From: an uncultured Eubacteriales bacterium
GTDB taxonomy: Bacteria; Bacillota; Clostridia; Lachnospirales; Lachnospiraceae
Direction of reading: 5' to 3'
Length of the DNA: 64,000 nucleotides
Assembly (NCBI GenBank): GCA_949292785.1
Contig: CASFBK010000007.1
Span: 124,001 to 188,000 of the forward strand
A program made the position numbers and the translations under genes. Of this stretch, positions 1-8,480 are shown one piece after another. Every line of letters begins with the position of its first letter. Positions within the stretch are counted from its first letter, which is position 1. Under the pieces are notes generated by a model. The model was given only the letters and a program-made list of their open reading frames with translations. It had not been told where the DNA came from and searched no databases.

Positions 1-570
1 TATGCAACAAAGGGAACCAAAGAGGCTATATTAAATACGAAAAACGTAGGAAAAATACCGGAGGACTTATTTGTAGAGATTGAACCGGATGTAGACTTTA
101 CCATCGGGGACATTACGGTAAGTCCGGTGGCGATTTCTCACGATGCGGCACAGCCCACCGCCTATATTTTACGTCAGCCCGGCAAGTCCATGGCAGTGAT
201 GACAGACCTTGGCATGTATGACAGCTATATCGTGGAAAAGCTGCAGCACTTAGATGTACTGTTACTAGAAGCCAATCATGATGTACATATGCTTCAGGTG
301 GGAACGTATCCTTATTATCTGAAGCAGCGTATTTTAGGGGAACGGGGGCACTTGTCCAACGAACTGTCAGGGCAGTTGCTAAGTGAAGTGCTCCACGATA
401 ATTTTAAGACGGTGATATTAGGGCATTTGAGCAAGGAAAATAATTACGAAAAGCTTGCCTATGAAACCGTACGTTTAGAGGTAGATATGGCAGATAATCC
501 GTATCGTGCCTCAGATTTTCCCATTCAGGTGGCAAAACGGGACAGTGTATCTCAGATTGTAGAAATATAG
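1..570 (+). CDS. WalJ/YycJ-type metallo-beta-lactamase fold hydrolase, 5'-truncated
   Basis: The reading frame is open from the first base, so this is the C-terminal part (about 189 residues) of a longer protein whose start lies outside the window. The fragment has the late motifs of the YycJ/WalJ branch of the metallo-beta-lactamase fold: SHDAAQP around residue 46, LLEANHDVHML (a metal-ligand aspartate/histidine region) and a C-terminal LGHLSKENN histidine motif. In Firmicutes this family often follows the walRK two-component genes and is linked to cell-wall control and DNA metabolism. Those neighbours are not visible here, so the family call is firmer than the role. Confidence 0.85.
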   Translation, partial: YATKGTKEAILNTKNVGKIPEDLFVEIEPDVDFTIGDITVSPVAISHDAAQPTAYILRQPGKSMAVMTDLGMYDSYIVEKLQHLDVLLLEANHDVHMLQVGTYPYYLKQRILGERGHLSNELSGQLLSEVLHDNFKTVILGHLSKENNYEKLAYETVRLEVDMADNPYRASDFPIQVAKRDSVSQIVEI

Positions 571-601
571 CGGCTTACACTGACAAAAAGTGACAAAATA
601 C

Positions 602-630
602 TTGCAAGTTTGGAAAACTTACTTTAGTAT
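602..630 (+). promoter_or_regulatory. Sigma-A promoter for the ACT/DUF711 operon
   Basis: TTGCAA at 602-607 and TAGTAT at 625-630 are separated by 17 bp, 47 bp before the ATG at 677. It lies in the gap after the metallo-hydrolase gene. Confidence 0.5.
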
Positions 631-676
631 AGTAAAAAGAAATGGAAGAATATTTTGGAAAAAGAGGAGAATTATC

Positions 677-961
677 ATGGAAAAAAAAGCAGACAAGACC
701 ATTATTACCGTAGTAGGAAAAGATACTGTTGGAATTATCGCAAAGGTATGTACTTACCTTTCTGAGAATCAGATTAATGTGTTAGATATCAGCCAGACCA
801 TTGTACAGGATTTCTTTAATATGATGATGATTGCAGATTTCAAAAAATCCACGAAGTCTTTCGACCAGATTTCAAAGGAGCTTGAACAGGTGGGAGAAGA
901 AATTGGTGTAACCATCAAATGTCAGAAAGAAGAAATTTTTAATAAAATGCACAGAATTTAA
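677..961 (+). CDS. ACT domain-containing protein (UPF0237 family)
   Basis: A 94-residue protein that is essentially one ACT domain, with the usual opening [14 protein letters not shown] and a hydrophobic second half. ACT domains bind small ligands such as amino acids and usually act as regulatory modules. The start at 677 is chosen because AGAGGAG lies just upstream; an in-frame ATG at 590 would add a low-complexity leader with no ribosome site. It is followed 13 bp later by the DUF711 gene, and this pair is conserved across Firmicutes, which suggests that the ACT protein regulates or partners the DUF711 protein. The ligand is unknown. Confidence 0.9.
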   Translation: MEKKADKTIITVVGKDTVGIIAKVCTYLSENQINVLDISQTIVQDFFNMMMIADFKKSTKSFDQISKELEQVGEEIGVTIKCQKEEIFNKMHRI

Positions 962-974
962 GGAGCGGCGAAAC

Positions 975-2339
975 ATGATAAATATATGGGAAGTAAATGA
1001 AACCAATAAGATGATAGAGCAGGAAAATCTGGATGTGCGTACCATTACTATCGGTATCAGCCTTTTAGACTGTATTGATTCTGATTTGGATAAATTAAAT
1101 GAAAAAATTTATAACAAGATTACAACGGTAGCAAAGGATTTGGTATCTGTTGGAACCACCATTGAAAATGAATTCGGTATACCGATTGTCAATAAACGTA
1201 TTTCTGTTACTCCGATTGCACTGGTGGGAGGAGCAGCTTGTAAGACATCCGAGGATTTTGCGACCATTGCAGATACACTGGATGCAGCAGCAAAAGCAGT
1301 CGGCGTCAACCTGATTGGTGGATATTCTGCTCTGGTATCAAAGGGAATGACGAAGGCAGATGAACTGTTAATCCGCTCTATTCCTATGGCACTCTGCCGT
1401 ACCGAGCGCGTGTGCAGCTCTGTAAACCTTGCCTCCACTAAGACCGGTATCAACATGGATGGAGTAAAATTAATGGGTGAAATTCTTCTGGAGCTGGCAG
1501 AGCTTTCTAAGGACCGTGATTCTGTAGACTGTATGAAGCTGGTGGTATTTTGTAATGCACCGGATGACAACCCATTTATGGCAGGAGCATTCCACGGTGT
1601 AACAGAGGCAGATGCCATTATCAATGTCGGTGTCAGCGGACCGGGCGTCGTAAAGACAGCATTGGAAAAAGTGCGTGGTGAGAGCTTTGAAGTATTATGT
1701 GAGACCATTAAAAAGACAGCTTTTAAGGTAACACGAGTAGGACAGCTGGTAGCTCAGGAAGCGTCCAGACTGCTTGGAATTCCATTTGGTATTGTAGATT
1801 TGTCCTTAGCCCCTACTCCGGCTATCGGCGACAGCGTAGCAGACTGCCTATGTGAAATCGGTCTGGAATATGCAGGTGCACCAGGTACAACGGCAGCGCT
1901 TGCCTTATTGAATGACCAGGTGAAAAAAGGCGGTGTTATGGCATCCTCTTATGTAGGTGGATTAAGTGGAGCATTCATTCCGGTCAGCGAAGACCAGGGA
2001 ATGATTAATGCGGTAGAAGCAGGCGCCATTACCTTAGAAAAGTTAGAAGCCATGACTTGTGTATGTTCCGTAGGACTTGATATGATTGCTATTCCGGGAA
2101 ATACCAAGGCAACTACCATTTCCGGCATCATTGCAGACGAGATGGCACTTGGAATGGTGAACCAGAAGACAACAGCAGCACGTCTCATCCCTGTTGTAGG
2201 AAAAGACGTGGGAGATACAGTAGAATTTGGCGGATTATTTGGCTATGCACCGATTATGCCGGTAAATAAATATTCCTGCGATGATTTTATTAACAGAGGT
2301 GGAAGAATTCCTGCACCAATTCACAGCTTTAAGAATTAA
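975..2339 (+). CDS. DUF711 / UPF0210 (PFL family) protein
   Basis: A full-length 454-residue member of the UPF0210/DUF711 family, identified by the glycine-rich blocks [28 protein letters not shown] and [12 protein letters not shown] and by its length. The family is related in fold to glycyl radical enzymes (hence the PFL name), but no glycyl radical motif is evident and no reaction is established. It follows the ACT gene with a GGAG ribosome site at 961-964 and shares its operon. Confidence 0.9.
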   Translation: MINIWEVNETNKMIEQENLDVRTITIGISLLDCIDSDLDKLNEKIYNKITTVAKDLVSVGTTIENEFGIPIVNKRISVTPIALVGGAACKTSEDFATIADTLDAAAKAVGVNLIGGYSALVSKGMTKADELLIRSIPMALCRTERVCSSVNLASTKTGINMDGVKLMGEILLELAELSKDRDSVDCMKLVVFCNAPDDNPFMAGAFHGVTEADAIINVGVSGPGVVKTALEKVRGESFEVLCETIKKTAFKVTRVGQLVAQEASRLLGIPFGIVDLSLAPTPAIGDSVADCLCEIGLEYAGAPGTTAALALLNDQVKKGGVMASSYVGGLSGAFIPVSEDQGMINAVEAGAITLEKLEAMTCVCSVGLDMIAIPGNTKATTISGIIADEMALGMVNQKTTAARLIPVVGKDVGDTVEFGGLFGYAPIMPVNKYSCDDFINRGGRIPAPIHSFKN

Positions 2340-2371
2340 AAGGATAAAAGTAGAAAAATAGTCTGGGGGTA

Positions 2372-2450
2372 TGGTATAATATCGACAGATATTATACCGC
2401 CCGTATGGGCATAGGTGCCATACCATATTGCGAAGCAATTATGGTAGAAT
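2372..2450 (+). promoter_or_regulatory. Hairpin-rich promoter region before the acidic membrane protein/hisHF operon
   Basis: TATAAT at 2375-2380 is preceded by TG at 2372-2373 (extended -10) and has no good -35. The same bases form the left arm of a perfect 11-bp inverted repeat (2373-2383 with 2388-2398, 4-nt loop). A GCCC/GGGC hairpin (2400-2411) and an imperfect TACCATATTGC/GCAATTATGGTA hairpin follow. A second extended -10 (TGGTAGAAT, 2442-2450) lies at the end. Either -10 could start the transcript that begins with the gene at 2484. Confidence 0.45.
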
Positions 2451-2483
2451 ATTGTCAGAGAATAAATACCGGAGGTGGGACAG

Positions 2484-3995
2484 TTGAGTGAAAAAGAAGA
2501 ATATCTTGACGAATTGCTGAAGGAAATGAATGGTAATTCAAATGTACCGGAAGAACATACAAGGGAGGAAGGAATTGTGGATAATTACGATAAGGAACTG
2601 GAAGGAATTAATGAAGAGGAATTCTTGCGGGAATTTGAGAAGAGTCTGGGGGAGGATTTGGATACAGATTTAGAGACTGAATTTTCCAAAGGCAATGAGA
2701 GTAACGGTGATTTGGAAAAAGAGCTCGGCTTAAACATGGATGAGACCTCTGCGGATTTTATGGATGACATTGATTCTATTGTAAATAATGTGAAAAATGG
2801 TACTCTGGATGATGGATTAGGCGATGGGGATTTATCCATAGAAGAGTCCTTGAAGAATTTTGACGAAGAAGACCCGGACTTGGATGAAATCGGAAATGAG
2901 TTCGCAACAGATGATTCTTATGTAAATACACTTGAGGAAGGACCAGAGGCGATGGGAGAATTAAGCAAAGATACCGGAGCAGAAGAAGAACTTTCAGAAG
3001 CAGAAAAACTGGTAAAAGAAATTGAAAGTCTGAATCTGGAAGTAGAAGAAGCAAAACCACGTGCAGATAAGGAGAATAAGTCTGTGGAAGAAAACTCTGT
3101 GCAGGAGGATTCTGCAAAGAAAGGGAAGAAAAGGGGATTTTTTGAAAGACTTTCTGCAATCTTGTTTGGAGAAGAGGAAGAAGCAGTTCCTGAAAATCAG
3201 GAAGCTATTGTCCCCCCAATGGATATCGAGAATCTTTCTGATGAAAATCTGAGCGCTTTAATGGAATTAGAGAATCAGAATGCTTCCGCAGCAGAAGAGG
3301 AAGAAGCTAAGAAAAAGCAGGAAGAGGAAGAAAAGAAGGCATTAAAAGAGCAAAAGGCACAGGAAAGAGCAGAGAAGAAAGCAGAGAAAAAGGCAGTAAA
3401 AGAACAAAAAGCAAAGGCAAGAGCAGAGAAAAAGGCATTAAAGAAACAGAATCAGCAACCGGTGGAAAAAACAAAACCACTTCCGAAAAAGCCGGTGGTG
3501 CTGATTGTGTTGCTGGGCTTATCTGTTGTTGTTCTGGTGAATCTGCTAAGTGGAGTTGTAGGGTATAGTACAGCAATTTCTGATGCCAAGGATTATTATG
3601 CACAGGGAAAATATGTTGAGGCCTATGGCTGCCTGAATGAAAAGGATTTGAAAGAAGCAGATTTAGAATTTTATAATAGGGTCAGACTGGTATCTTATTT
3701 GCAGCAGCAGTTAAACAGCTATGATGCATATCAGAGTCAGAATATGTACAAGGAAGCGCTGGCCGCGTTGATTGGCGGTGTGGGAAGATATGACCGGTTT
3801 ATCGAAGATGCCACAGATGCAGGCGTTGACAGAGAATATACAAACATGCTGCAGAAAATGGAAGAAGAACTAAGCAATAATTATCAGATGTCTGTAGAAG
3901 AGGCAAGAAACATATATGCGTTGAATGATAAGCAGGATTTCACCTATGCGGTATATGATGTAATCGGCGCATTGGGGCTGGAAGAAGAACCATAA
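2484..3995 (+). CDS. Acidic, low-complexity single-pass membrane protein of unknown function
   Basis: About 503 residues. The first 260 are strongly acidic and probably disordered. A Lys/Glu/Ala-rich coiled-coil-like stretch follows (about residues 265-335), then one hydrophobic segment with core LIVLLGLSVVVLVNLL near residue 345. The C-terminal domain of about 140 residues is helical and TPR-like, with a DYYAQGKYVEAYGCL-type repeat. TTG at 2484 is preferred because GGAGGTGG lies 6-8 bp upstream; the in-frame GTG at 2475 sits inside that ribosome site. No enzyme motif was found. It ends 17 bp before hisH, so it may be co-transcribed, but nothing ties it to histidine synthesis. Confidence 0.8.
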   Translation: MSEKEEYLDELLKEMNGNSNVPEEHTREEGIVDNYDKELEGINEEEFLREFEKSLGEDLDTDLETEFSKGNESNGDLEKELGLNMDETSADFMDDIDSIVNNVKNGTLDDGLGDGDLSIEESLKNFDEEDPDLDEIGNEFATDDSYVNTLEEGPEAMGELSKDTGAEEELSEAEKLVKEIESLNLEVEEAKPRADKENKSVEENSVQEDSAKKGKKRGFFERLSAILFGEEEEAVPENQEAIVPPMDIENLSDENLSALMELENQNASAAEEEEAKKKQEEEEKKALKEQKAQERAEKKAEKKAVKEQKAKARAEKKALKKQNQQPVEKTKPLPKKPVVLIVLLGLSVVVLVNLLSGVVGYSTAISDAKDYYAQGKYVEAYGCLNEKDLKEADLEFYNRVRLVSYLQQQLNSYDAYQSQNMYKEALAALIGGVGRYDRFIEDATDAGVDREYTNMLQKMEEELSNNYQMSVEEARNIYALNDKQDFTYAVYDVIGALGLEEEP

Positions 3996-4012
3996 GACAG
4001 GAGAGACAAGGC

Positions 4013-4627
4013 ATGATAGCAATTTTGGATTATGATGCAGGAAATCTGAAAAGTGTGGAAAAAGCACTGAAGTTTCTTGGACAGGAGAGTGTAGTAACAC
4101 GTGACAGAAAAGAGATTCTCGCAGCGGATAAGGTGATTCTGCCGGGAGTTGGTGCCTTTGGCGTTGCCATGGAGAACTTGAAAAAGTATGAATTGGATAA
4201 GGTAATCAAAGAGGTAGCAGCGAAAAAGACTCCGTTTCTGGGAATTTGTCTGGGACTTCAGTTACTGTTTGAAGGAAGTGAAGAGAGCAGTGGTGTAGAA
4301 GGATTACATATTTTGGATGGTGAAATCGTAAAGATTCCGGACGCACCGGGGCTTAAGATTCCGCACATCGGCTGGAATTCATTGCAGCTGCAAAATGACG
4401 GACGTTTGTTTCAGGGAATTCCGCAGGAGACATTTGTCTATTTTGTACACTCTTACTATTTGAAAGCAAGAGAAGAAAGTGTTGTAAAAGCAGTAACAGA
4501 GTATGGTGTGACGATTCATGCTTCGGTGGAAAAGGAAAATGTTTTTGCATGTCAGTTCCATCCGGAAAAGAGCAGTAGTATCGGACTTAAGATGTTAGAT
4601 AATTTTGCTAAGATAGGGGAGGTATAA
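4013..4627 (+). CDS. hisH: Imidazole glycerol phosphate synthase, glutaminase subunit HisH
   Basis: A class I glutamine amidotransferase of 204 residues. The triad is visible: nucleophile C79 in FLGICLGLQ, and H183 and E185 in QFHPEKS. HisH releases ammonia from glutamine and channels it to HisF, which closes the imidazole ring in the fifth step of histidine synthesis and releases AICAR. The gene ends 2 bp before hisF, as expected for subunits made together. The other his genes are not next to it, so the pathway is dispersed in this genome. Confidence 0.97.
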   Translation: MIAILDYDAGNLKSVEKALKFLGQESVVTRDRKEILAADKVILPGVGAFGVAMENLKKYELDKVIKEVAAKKTPFLGICLGLQLLFEGSEESSGVEGLHILDGEIVKIPDAPGLKIPHIGWNSLQLQNDGRLFQGIPQETFVYFVHSYYLKAREESVVKAVTEYGVTIHASVEKENVFACQFHPEKSSSIGLKMLDNFAKIGEV

Positions 4628-4629
4628 AG

Positions 4630-5391
4630 ATGTTTACAAAGAGAATCATTCCCTGTCTTGATGTGAATAACGGACGGGTAGTAAAAGGCGTGAATTTTGT
4701 GAATCTGCGGGATGCAGGTGATCCGGTAGAAATTGCGGCAGCCTATGATAAGGCAGGAGCAGACGAAGTAGTATTTTTAGATATTACTGCATCTTCCGAT
4801 GCCAGAAATACCGTTGTGGATATGGTGCGTAAGGTAGCAGAAAAAGTGTTTATACCATTTACCGTAGGAGGCGGAATCCGTACGGTGGAAGACTTTAAGG
4901 CATTATTGCGGGAAGGCGCCGATAAGATTTCCATTAATTCCTCTGCAATCAATACCCCGCGTCTTATCAGTGATGCAGCGGATAAATTTGGCAGTCAGTG
5001 TGTGGTAGTTGCAATTGATGCCAGAAGAAGAGAAGATGGAAGCGGCTGGAATGTATATAAGAACGGTGGCAGAATAGATACGGGGCTTGATGCAGTAGAG
5101 TGGGCGATAAAGGCAAATCAGCTTGGGGCAGGAGAGATACTGCTCACCAGTATGGATTGTGATGGAACCAAGGCAGGCTATGACCTGGAATTGACCAGAA
5201 CCATTGCAGAGAATGTGTCCATTCCGGTAATTGCATCCGGTGGAGCCGGAACCATGGAGCATTTCAAGGAAGCGCTGACCGAAGGAAAGGCAGATGCAGC
5301 TCTGGCAGCATCCCTGTTCCACTATAAGGAACTGGAGATTATGGAATTAAAGAACTATCTGGCAGAATGTCAGATACCGGTAAGAAGATAG
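4630..5391 (+). CDS. hisF: Imidazole glycerol phosphate synthase, cyclase subunit HisF
   Basis: A TIM-barrel cyclase of the typical length, 253 residues. The catalytic aspartates are at D11 ([11 protein letters not shown]) and D130 (VVVAIDARR), and phosphate-binding glycine loops are present ([15 protein letters not shown]). It uses ammonia from HisH to convert PRFAR to imidazole glycerol phosphate and AICAR. It follows hisH with a GGGGAGG ribosome site inside the hisH 3' end. The 105-bp gap to ung is purine-rich and shows no clear terminator, so read-through is possible. Confidence 0.97.
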   Translation: MFTKRIIPCLDVNNGRVVKGVNFVNLRDAGDPVEIAAAYDKAGADEVVFLDITASSDARNTVVDMVRKVAEKVFIPFTVGGGIRTVEDFKALLREGADKISINSSAINTPRLISDAADKFGSQCVVVAIDARRREDGSGWNVYKNGGRIDTGLDAVEWAIKANQLGAGEILLTSMDCDGTKAGYDLELTRTIAENVSIPVIASGGAGTMEHFKEALTEGKADAALAASLFHYKELEIMELKNYLAECQIPVRR

Positions 5392-5496
5392 TGTACCAAG
5401 ACAGAGTGCAGAACGTATGGGAAGAGTCATGCGATAGAGAGCGGACAGCAGAGGGACGGACAGACAAAAAGAGACATGTGACAGAGGGAAAAGAAT

Positions 5497-6171
5497 ATGG
5501 GAATGATAGAAAATGACTGGCTGCAGGAAATCGGTGAAGAATTTAAGAAGCCATATTATGCGCAGCTTTATAAGTTCATAAAAGAGGAGTACAGTACAAG
5601 AGTAATTTATCCTCCGGCAGACGATATTTTCAATGCTTTGCATTTGACACCTTTAAGTCAGGTGAAAGTATTGATTCTGGGGCAGGACCCTTATCATAAT
5701 GAAGGACAGGCACATGGACTTTGCTTTTCCGTAAAGCCGGAGGTAGAGATTCCACCTTCTTTGGAAAATATTTATAAGGAGCTTCAGGCGGATTTAGGCT
5801 GTGAGATTCCAAATAACGGCTATCTGGTAAAATGGGCAAAACAGGGAGTCCTAATGTTAAATACGGTATTAACGGTGCGTGCACATCAGGCAAATTCTCA
5901 TCAGGGAAGAGGATGGGAACAGTTTACCGATGCCATTATTCATGCAGTAAATGCACAAGACCGCCCGATTGTCTATATGTTGTGGGGCAGACCGGCACAA
6001 AGTAAGATACCGATGCTGACCAATCCAAAGCATTTGATTCTAAAAGCGCCTCATCCAAGTCCGCTATCTGCGTATCGTGGTTTTTTTGGTTGTAAGCATT
6101 TCAGCCAGGCGAATGCATTTTTGGAGAAAAATGGTCTGGAACCGATAGACTGGCAGATAGAAAATGTATAG
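5497..6171 (+). CDS. ung: Uracil-DNA glycosylase (family 1)
   Basis: A 224-residue family 1 enzyme. It has the water-activating loop GQDPYHNEGQAHG (catalytic D64) and the minor-groove loop HPSPLSAYRGFFG (H186). It cuts uracil from DNA after cytosine deamination or dUMP misincorporation and starts base-excision repair. ATG 5497 follows a GAGGGA site; a second ATG two codons later is also possible. A strong terminator follows. Confidence 0.97.
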   Translation: MGMIENDWLQEIGEEFKKPYYAQLYKFIKEEYSTRVIYPPADDIFNALHLTPLSQVKVLILGQDPYHNEGQAHGLCFSVKPEVEIPPSLENIYKELQADLGCEIPNNGYLVKWAKQGVLMLNTVLTVRAHQANSHQGRGWEQFTDAIIHAVNAQDRPIVYMLWGRPAQSKIPMLTNPKHLILKAPHPSPLSAYRGFFGCKHFSQANAFLEKNGLEPIDWQIENV

Positions 6172-6192
6172 AGGTATTATAATTTGAACATA

Positions 6193-6234
6193 AAAAATCC
6201 TTATGGAAATCCAAGAATTTCTGTAAGGATTTTT
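6193..6234 (+). terminator. Rho-independent terminator after ung
   Basis: AAAAATCCTTA (6193-6203) pairs with TAAGGATTTTT (6224-6234). The internal GGAAAT/ATTTCT bases extend the stem, and a T-run ends it. Confidence 0.8.
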
Positions 6235-6240
6235 ACTTTA

Positions 6241-6482
6241 TAAGAAATTGCGTTGCAATCTCATTAATTGAGGAGTGCCCCAGTATCTCACGACACTGGG
6301 GCTATTATGAAAAATTTATCTGTAAAAAAACATGAAATCAAGTTACGTGCTTTTTTAACTGTTTTTATTGTAACAATTAAATATGAATAAAGTGTGAATA
6401 AAACATAAAATTATTGTAAAATACATAAAAAAAGATGAAAAATATGTCGATATTTAGTGAAAATAGATAAAAACAAGGAACA
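6241..6482. other. Non-coding gap with a small palindrome and a GC-rich hairpin
   Basis: Apart from the flanking terminator and promoter, this AT-rich stretch holds the short palindrome ATTGCGTTGCAAT (6246-6258) and an 8-bp perfect hairpin GCCCCAGT/ACTGGGGC (6277-6284 with 6295-6302, 10-nt loop) with no T-run. No ORF with a ribosome site was found. Confidence 0.5.
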
Positions 6483-6511
6483 TTGCAAAACGGTGGCTTT
6501 GGTGGTATAAT
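6483..6511 (+). promoter_or_regulatory. Strong sigma-A promoter
   Basis: TTGCAA (6483-6488), a 17-bp spacer and TATAAT (6506-6511) with the TG extension at 6503-6504, 60 bp before the FliD-like gene. Confidence 0.75.
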
Positions 6512-6570
6512 GATAGCAGGAATAAGAAACACAGACAGGGAAGTCGCCATGAGATCAAAGGAGTGATACG

Positions 6571-7344
6571 ATGTCATATTTTGGATTATCAGATATTAGT
6601 TCAGTAAACACATTATTTTCCAGTTTGGGCGGAAGCAGCTCTAAAAGTGGAAATGTAAGTACAGGAAGCAGTATTTTAGCAGATTATGCAAGTATCCGTA
6701 GTGGAAGCTATCATAAGCTGTTAAGAGCTTATTATAATAAGGATAAAGAAGCTGTTACCGATGCGGTGAAGAATTCTAAAACATCTACTGCCACTGCGAA
6801 GGATTCTACCAAGCAGCTGGCGCGTATGGAGAGCGCCGGAGAAGCATTAAAGGAGTCTGCGGATGCGCTTATCACGCAGGGAACAAAGAATGTATTTCGG
6901 CAGGAAACGGTAAAGGCAGAAGACGGAACCACCACGACTAAGTATAATGTCGAAGCGATTTATAAAAAGGTCAATGCTTTTATAGAGGATTACAATAATC
7001 TGGTGGAAGAGACAGCGGATAGCAATACATCGAGTATTGCCCGTACATCTGCTCAGATGATAAGTCTTACCAGTGCTTATGAAAAACAGTTAGAAAAGAT
7101 TGGAATTACTGTGAATAAGGATGATACCTTAAGTATTGACAAGGATACCTTTTTAGAGGCAGATATGACCAAGGTAAAGAATTTGTTTAATGGAACAGGC
7201 TCCTATGGATATAATGTGGGAGTAAAGGCTTCCATGGTAGATTATTATGCACAGTATGAGGCATCAAAAGCAAATACATATGGAAGCAGCGGCTATTATA
7301 ACTACAATTATAGCTATGGCAGCAATTACAGCAATTATATTTAA
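6571..7344 (+). CDS. Small protein resembling the C-terminal part of flagellar cap protein FliD
   Basis: A 257-residue protein with a Ser/Gly-rich start, a central helical region and a Tyr/Asn/Gly/Ser-rich tail. Residues about 130-225 (VNAFIEDYNNLVE, EKQLEKIGITVNKDDTLSID, MTKVKNLFNGTGSYG) resemble the end of FliD-type filament caps, where a coiled coil precedes a 'kVkdLF.g.g.yG' motif. It is much shorter than FliD (more than 400 residues), no flagellar genes are nearby, and no signal peptide is seen. A free-standing FliD_C-like protein is my best reading. It has its own promoter and terminator. Confidence 0.7.
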   Translation: MSYFGLSDISSVNTLFSSLGGSSSKSGNVSTGSSILADYASIRSGSYHKLLRAYYNKDKEAVTDAVKNSKTSTATAKDSTKQLARMESAGEALKESADALITQGTKNVFRQETVKAEDGTTTTKYNVEAIYKKVNAFIEDYNNLVEETADSNTSSIARTSAQMISLTSAYEKQLEKIGITVNKDDTLSIDKDTFLEADMTKVKNLFNGTGSYGYNVGVKASMVDYYAQYEASKANTYGSSGYYNYNYSYGSNYSNYI

Positions 7345-7382
7345 TGATTGCAGTCTCGTAATGAGATGTTAAGAGAGATAAG

Positions 7383-7434
7383 AAGTATCTGGATTTCTTT
7401 AGAAAAGTGTAAAAGGAATTCAGATACTTTTTAT
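7383..7434 (+). terminator. Rho-independent terminator after the FliD-like gene
   Basis: AAGTATCTGGATT (7383-7395) pairs with AATTCAGATACTT (7417-7429) and is followed by T5. Confidence 0.75.
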
Positions 7435-7451
7435 TTGGGAGAAAGTGATTG

Positions 7452-7480
7452 TTGCAAAAATGAAAGTGAAATGCTACAAT
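7452..7480 (+). promoter_or_regulatory. Sigma-A promoter for the coiled-coil membrane protein
   Basis: TTGCAA (7452-7457), 17 bp, TACAAT (7475-7480) with a TG extension at 7472-7473. Confidence 0.7.
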
Positions 7481-7525
7481 AGAACCAATAATGCGCTGCT
7501 GCAATAGATGAAGGGGGCTGGAATT

Positions 7526-8389
7526 ATGGGAAATTTTTTTCAAAAATTGAATAAATGGAAATACAGACCCGGAAAGCAGGAATCTGAAAGAGAAAGGACA
7601 AGAGACAAGGTGCAGAAAGAAGATTTTTTACTGAAACAAATTGACGAATTCAAAGAGAAGGCAAGGCAGCTTCAGGGTTTGTTGAGTTCCAGAGAGGATA
7701 AAGTAGAGGAACTTCAGGAAATTGTAGAAGAACGGGAGGAAAAGGCAAAGCAGCTTCAGACCGTATTAGAAGAAAGGCAGCAGGAGGCAGATAAGCTGGT
7801 AAGAAGTGTAGAGGCACAGATTGATGCCGCTGTTGCGAAAATGGATGCCCAGATTAAGGTTGTGGACGAGACCTTCAGTTCTGAAATGGATACGTTAGAT
7901 GAACGTATTTCGGAACAGGTAGGGGAAATCAATCAGAATGCGAGACAACAGCTTGCAGAGATTGATAAAAAGTTAGAAATTGCAACCGAATTTATGGAGA
8001 AGCAGTCAGAAGCTCAGACGGAAGCTGTCAAAGAGACACTAGAACAGGTTTCCGGTAAGTTAGAATCCATAAAGGCAGAAATTTCGGACAAGCTTGCAGA
8101 AGTGAATACAGAAGTTTCGGACAAGCTTACAGAAGTGAATACAGAGGTTTCAGACAAGTTAGGAAGTATAAAAGGGGAAATCTTTGAAAAGATTCACAGT
8201 GAGAATGTAAAGTGTTACCGGAATATTCAGACATTGGTAGAAGAACTGGAAAAGAAGCTGGAGAAAACGGAAATTGCGGAAGAGAGCATGAAGACCATTA
8301 AAGGTTATATGCGTGCAATGATGATATTGTCAGCAGTTAGTATTGTCGGAATCGCTGGCGTACTGGCTTTTTTGGCAGGAGTAATTTAA
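7526..8389 (+). CDS. Tail-anchored coiled-coil protein
   Basis: About 287 residues of nearly continuous charged helix, ending in one transmembrane segment (core MMILSAVSIVGIAGVLAFL) with a very short tail. This is the layout of a tail-anchored cytoplasmic coiled coil. Two internal repeat types are visible: KARQLQGLLSSREDKVEELQ / KAKQLQTVLEERQQEADKL early on, and 11-residue units SDKLAEVNTEV, SDKLTEVNTEV, SDKLGSIKGEI near residues 190-222. The ATG at 7526 is used because GGGGG at 7512-7516 is its ribosome site; the ATG at 7508 precedes that site. The function is unknown. Confidence 0.8.
   Translation: MGNFFQKLNKWKYRPGKQESERERTRDKVQKEDFLLKQIDEFKEKARQLQGLLSSREDKVEELQEIVEEREEKAKQLQTVLEERQQEADKLVRSVEAQIDAAVAKMDAQIKVVDETFSSEMDTLDERISEQVGEINQNARQQLAEIDKKLEIATEFMEKQSEAQTEAVKETLEQVSGKLESIKAEISDKLAEVNTEVSDKLTEVNTEVSDKLGSIKGEIFEKIHSENVKCYRNIQTLVEELEKKLEKTEIAEESMKTIKGYMRAMMILSAVSIVGIAGVLAFLAGVI
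8087..8162 (+). repeat. 33-bp tandem repeats inside the coiled-coil gene
   Basis: A 33-bp unit (TCGGACAAGCTT... GTGAATACAGA) encodes SDKLxEVNTEV in two near-identical copies and a diverged third. It lengthens the helix by 11 residues per copy. Confidence 0.7.
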
Positions 8390-8480
8390 TGTTTGCCTGT
8401 GACAATATCAGGCAATAATAGAAAAATGACAGAAAGAAACAATGACAGAAGAAAGTAATAACAGTAGTAGAGGTAGTAAA

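Noticed and set aside
590-676. Longer start (ATG 590) for the ACT-domain protein
   Set aside because: It would place the promoter inside the coding region and add 29 residues with no similarity; ATG 677 has a clear ribosome site.
1109-1708. 199-codon minus-strand frame inside the DUF711 gene
   Set aside because: It is antisense to a well-conserved gene, is Ser/Thr/Pro-rich as expected for a shadow frame and has no ribosome site.
2776-3159. 127-codon minus-strand frame, Leu/Pro-rich
   Set aside because: It is the antisense of the Glu/Lys-rich region of the acidic membrane protein; GAA/AAG codons give such frames by composition.
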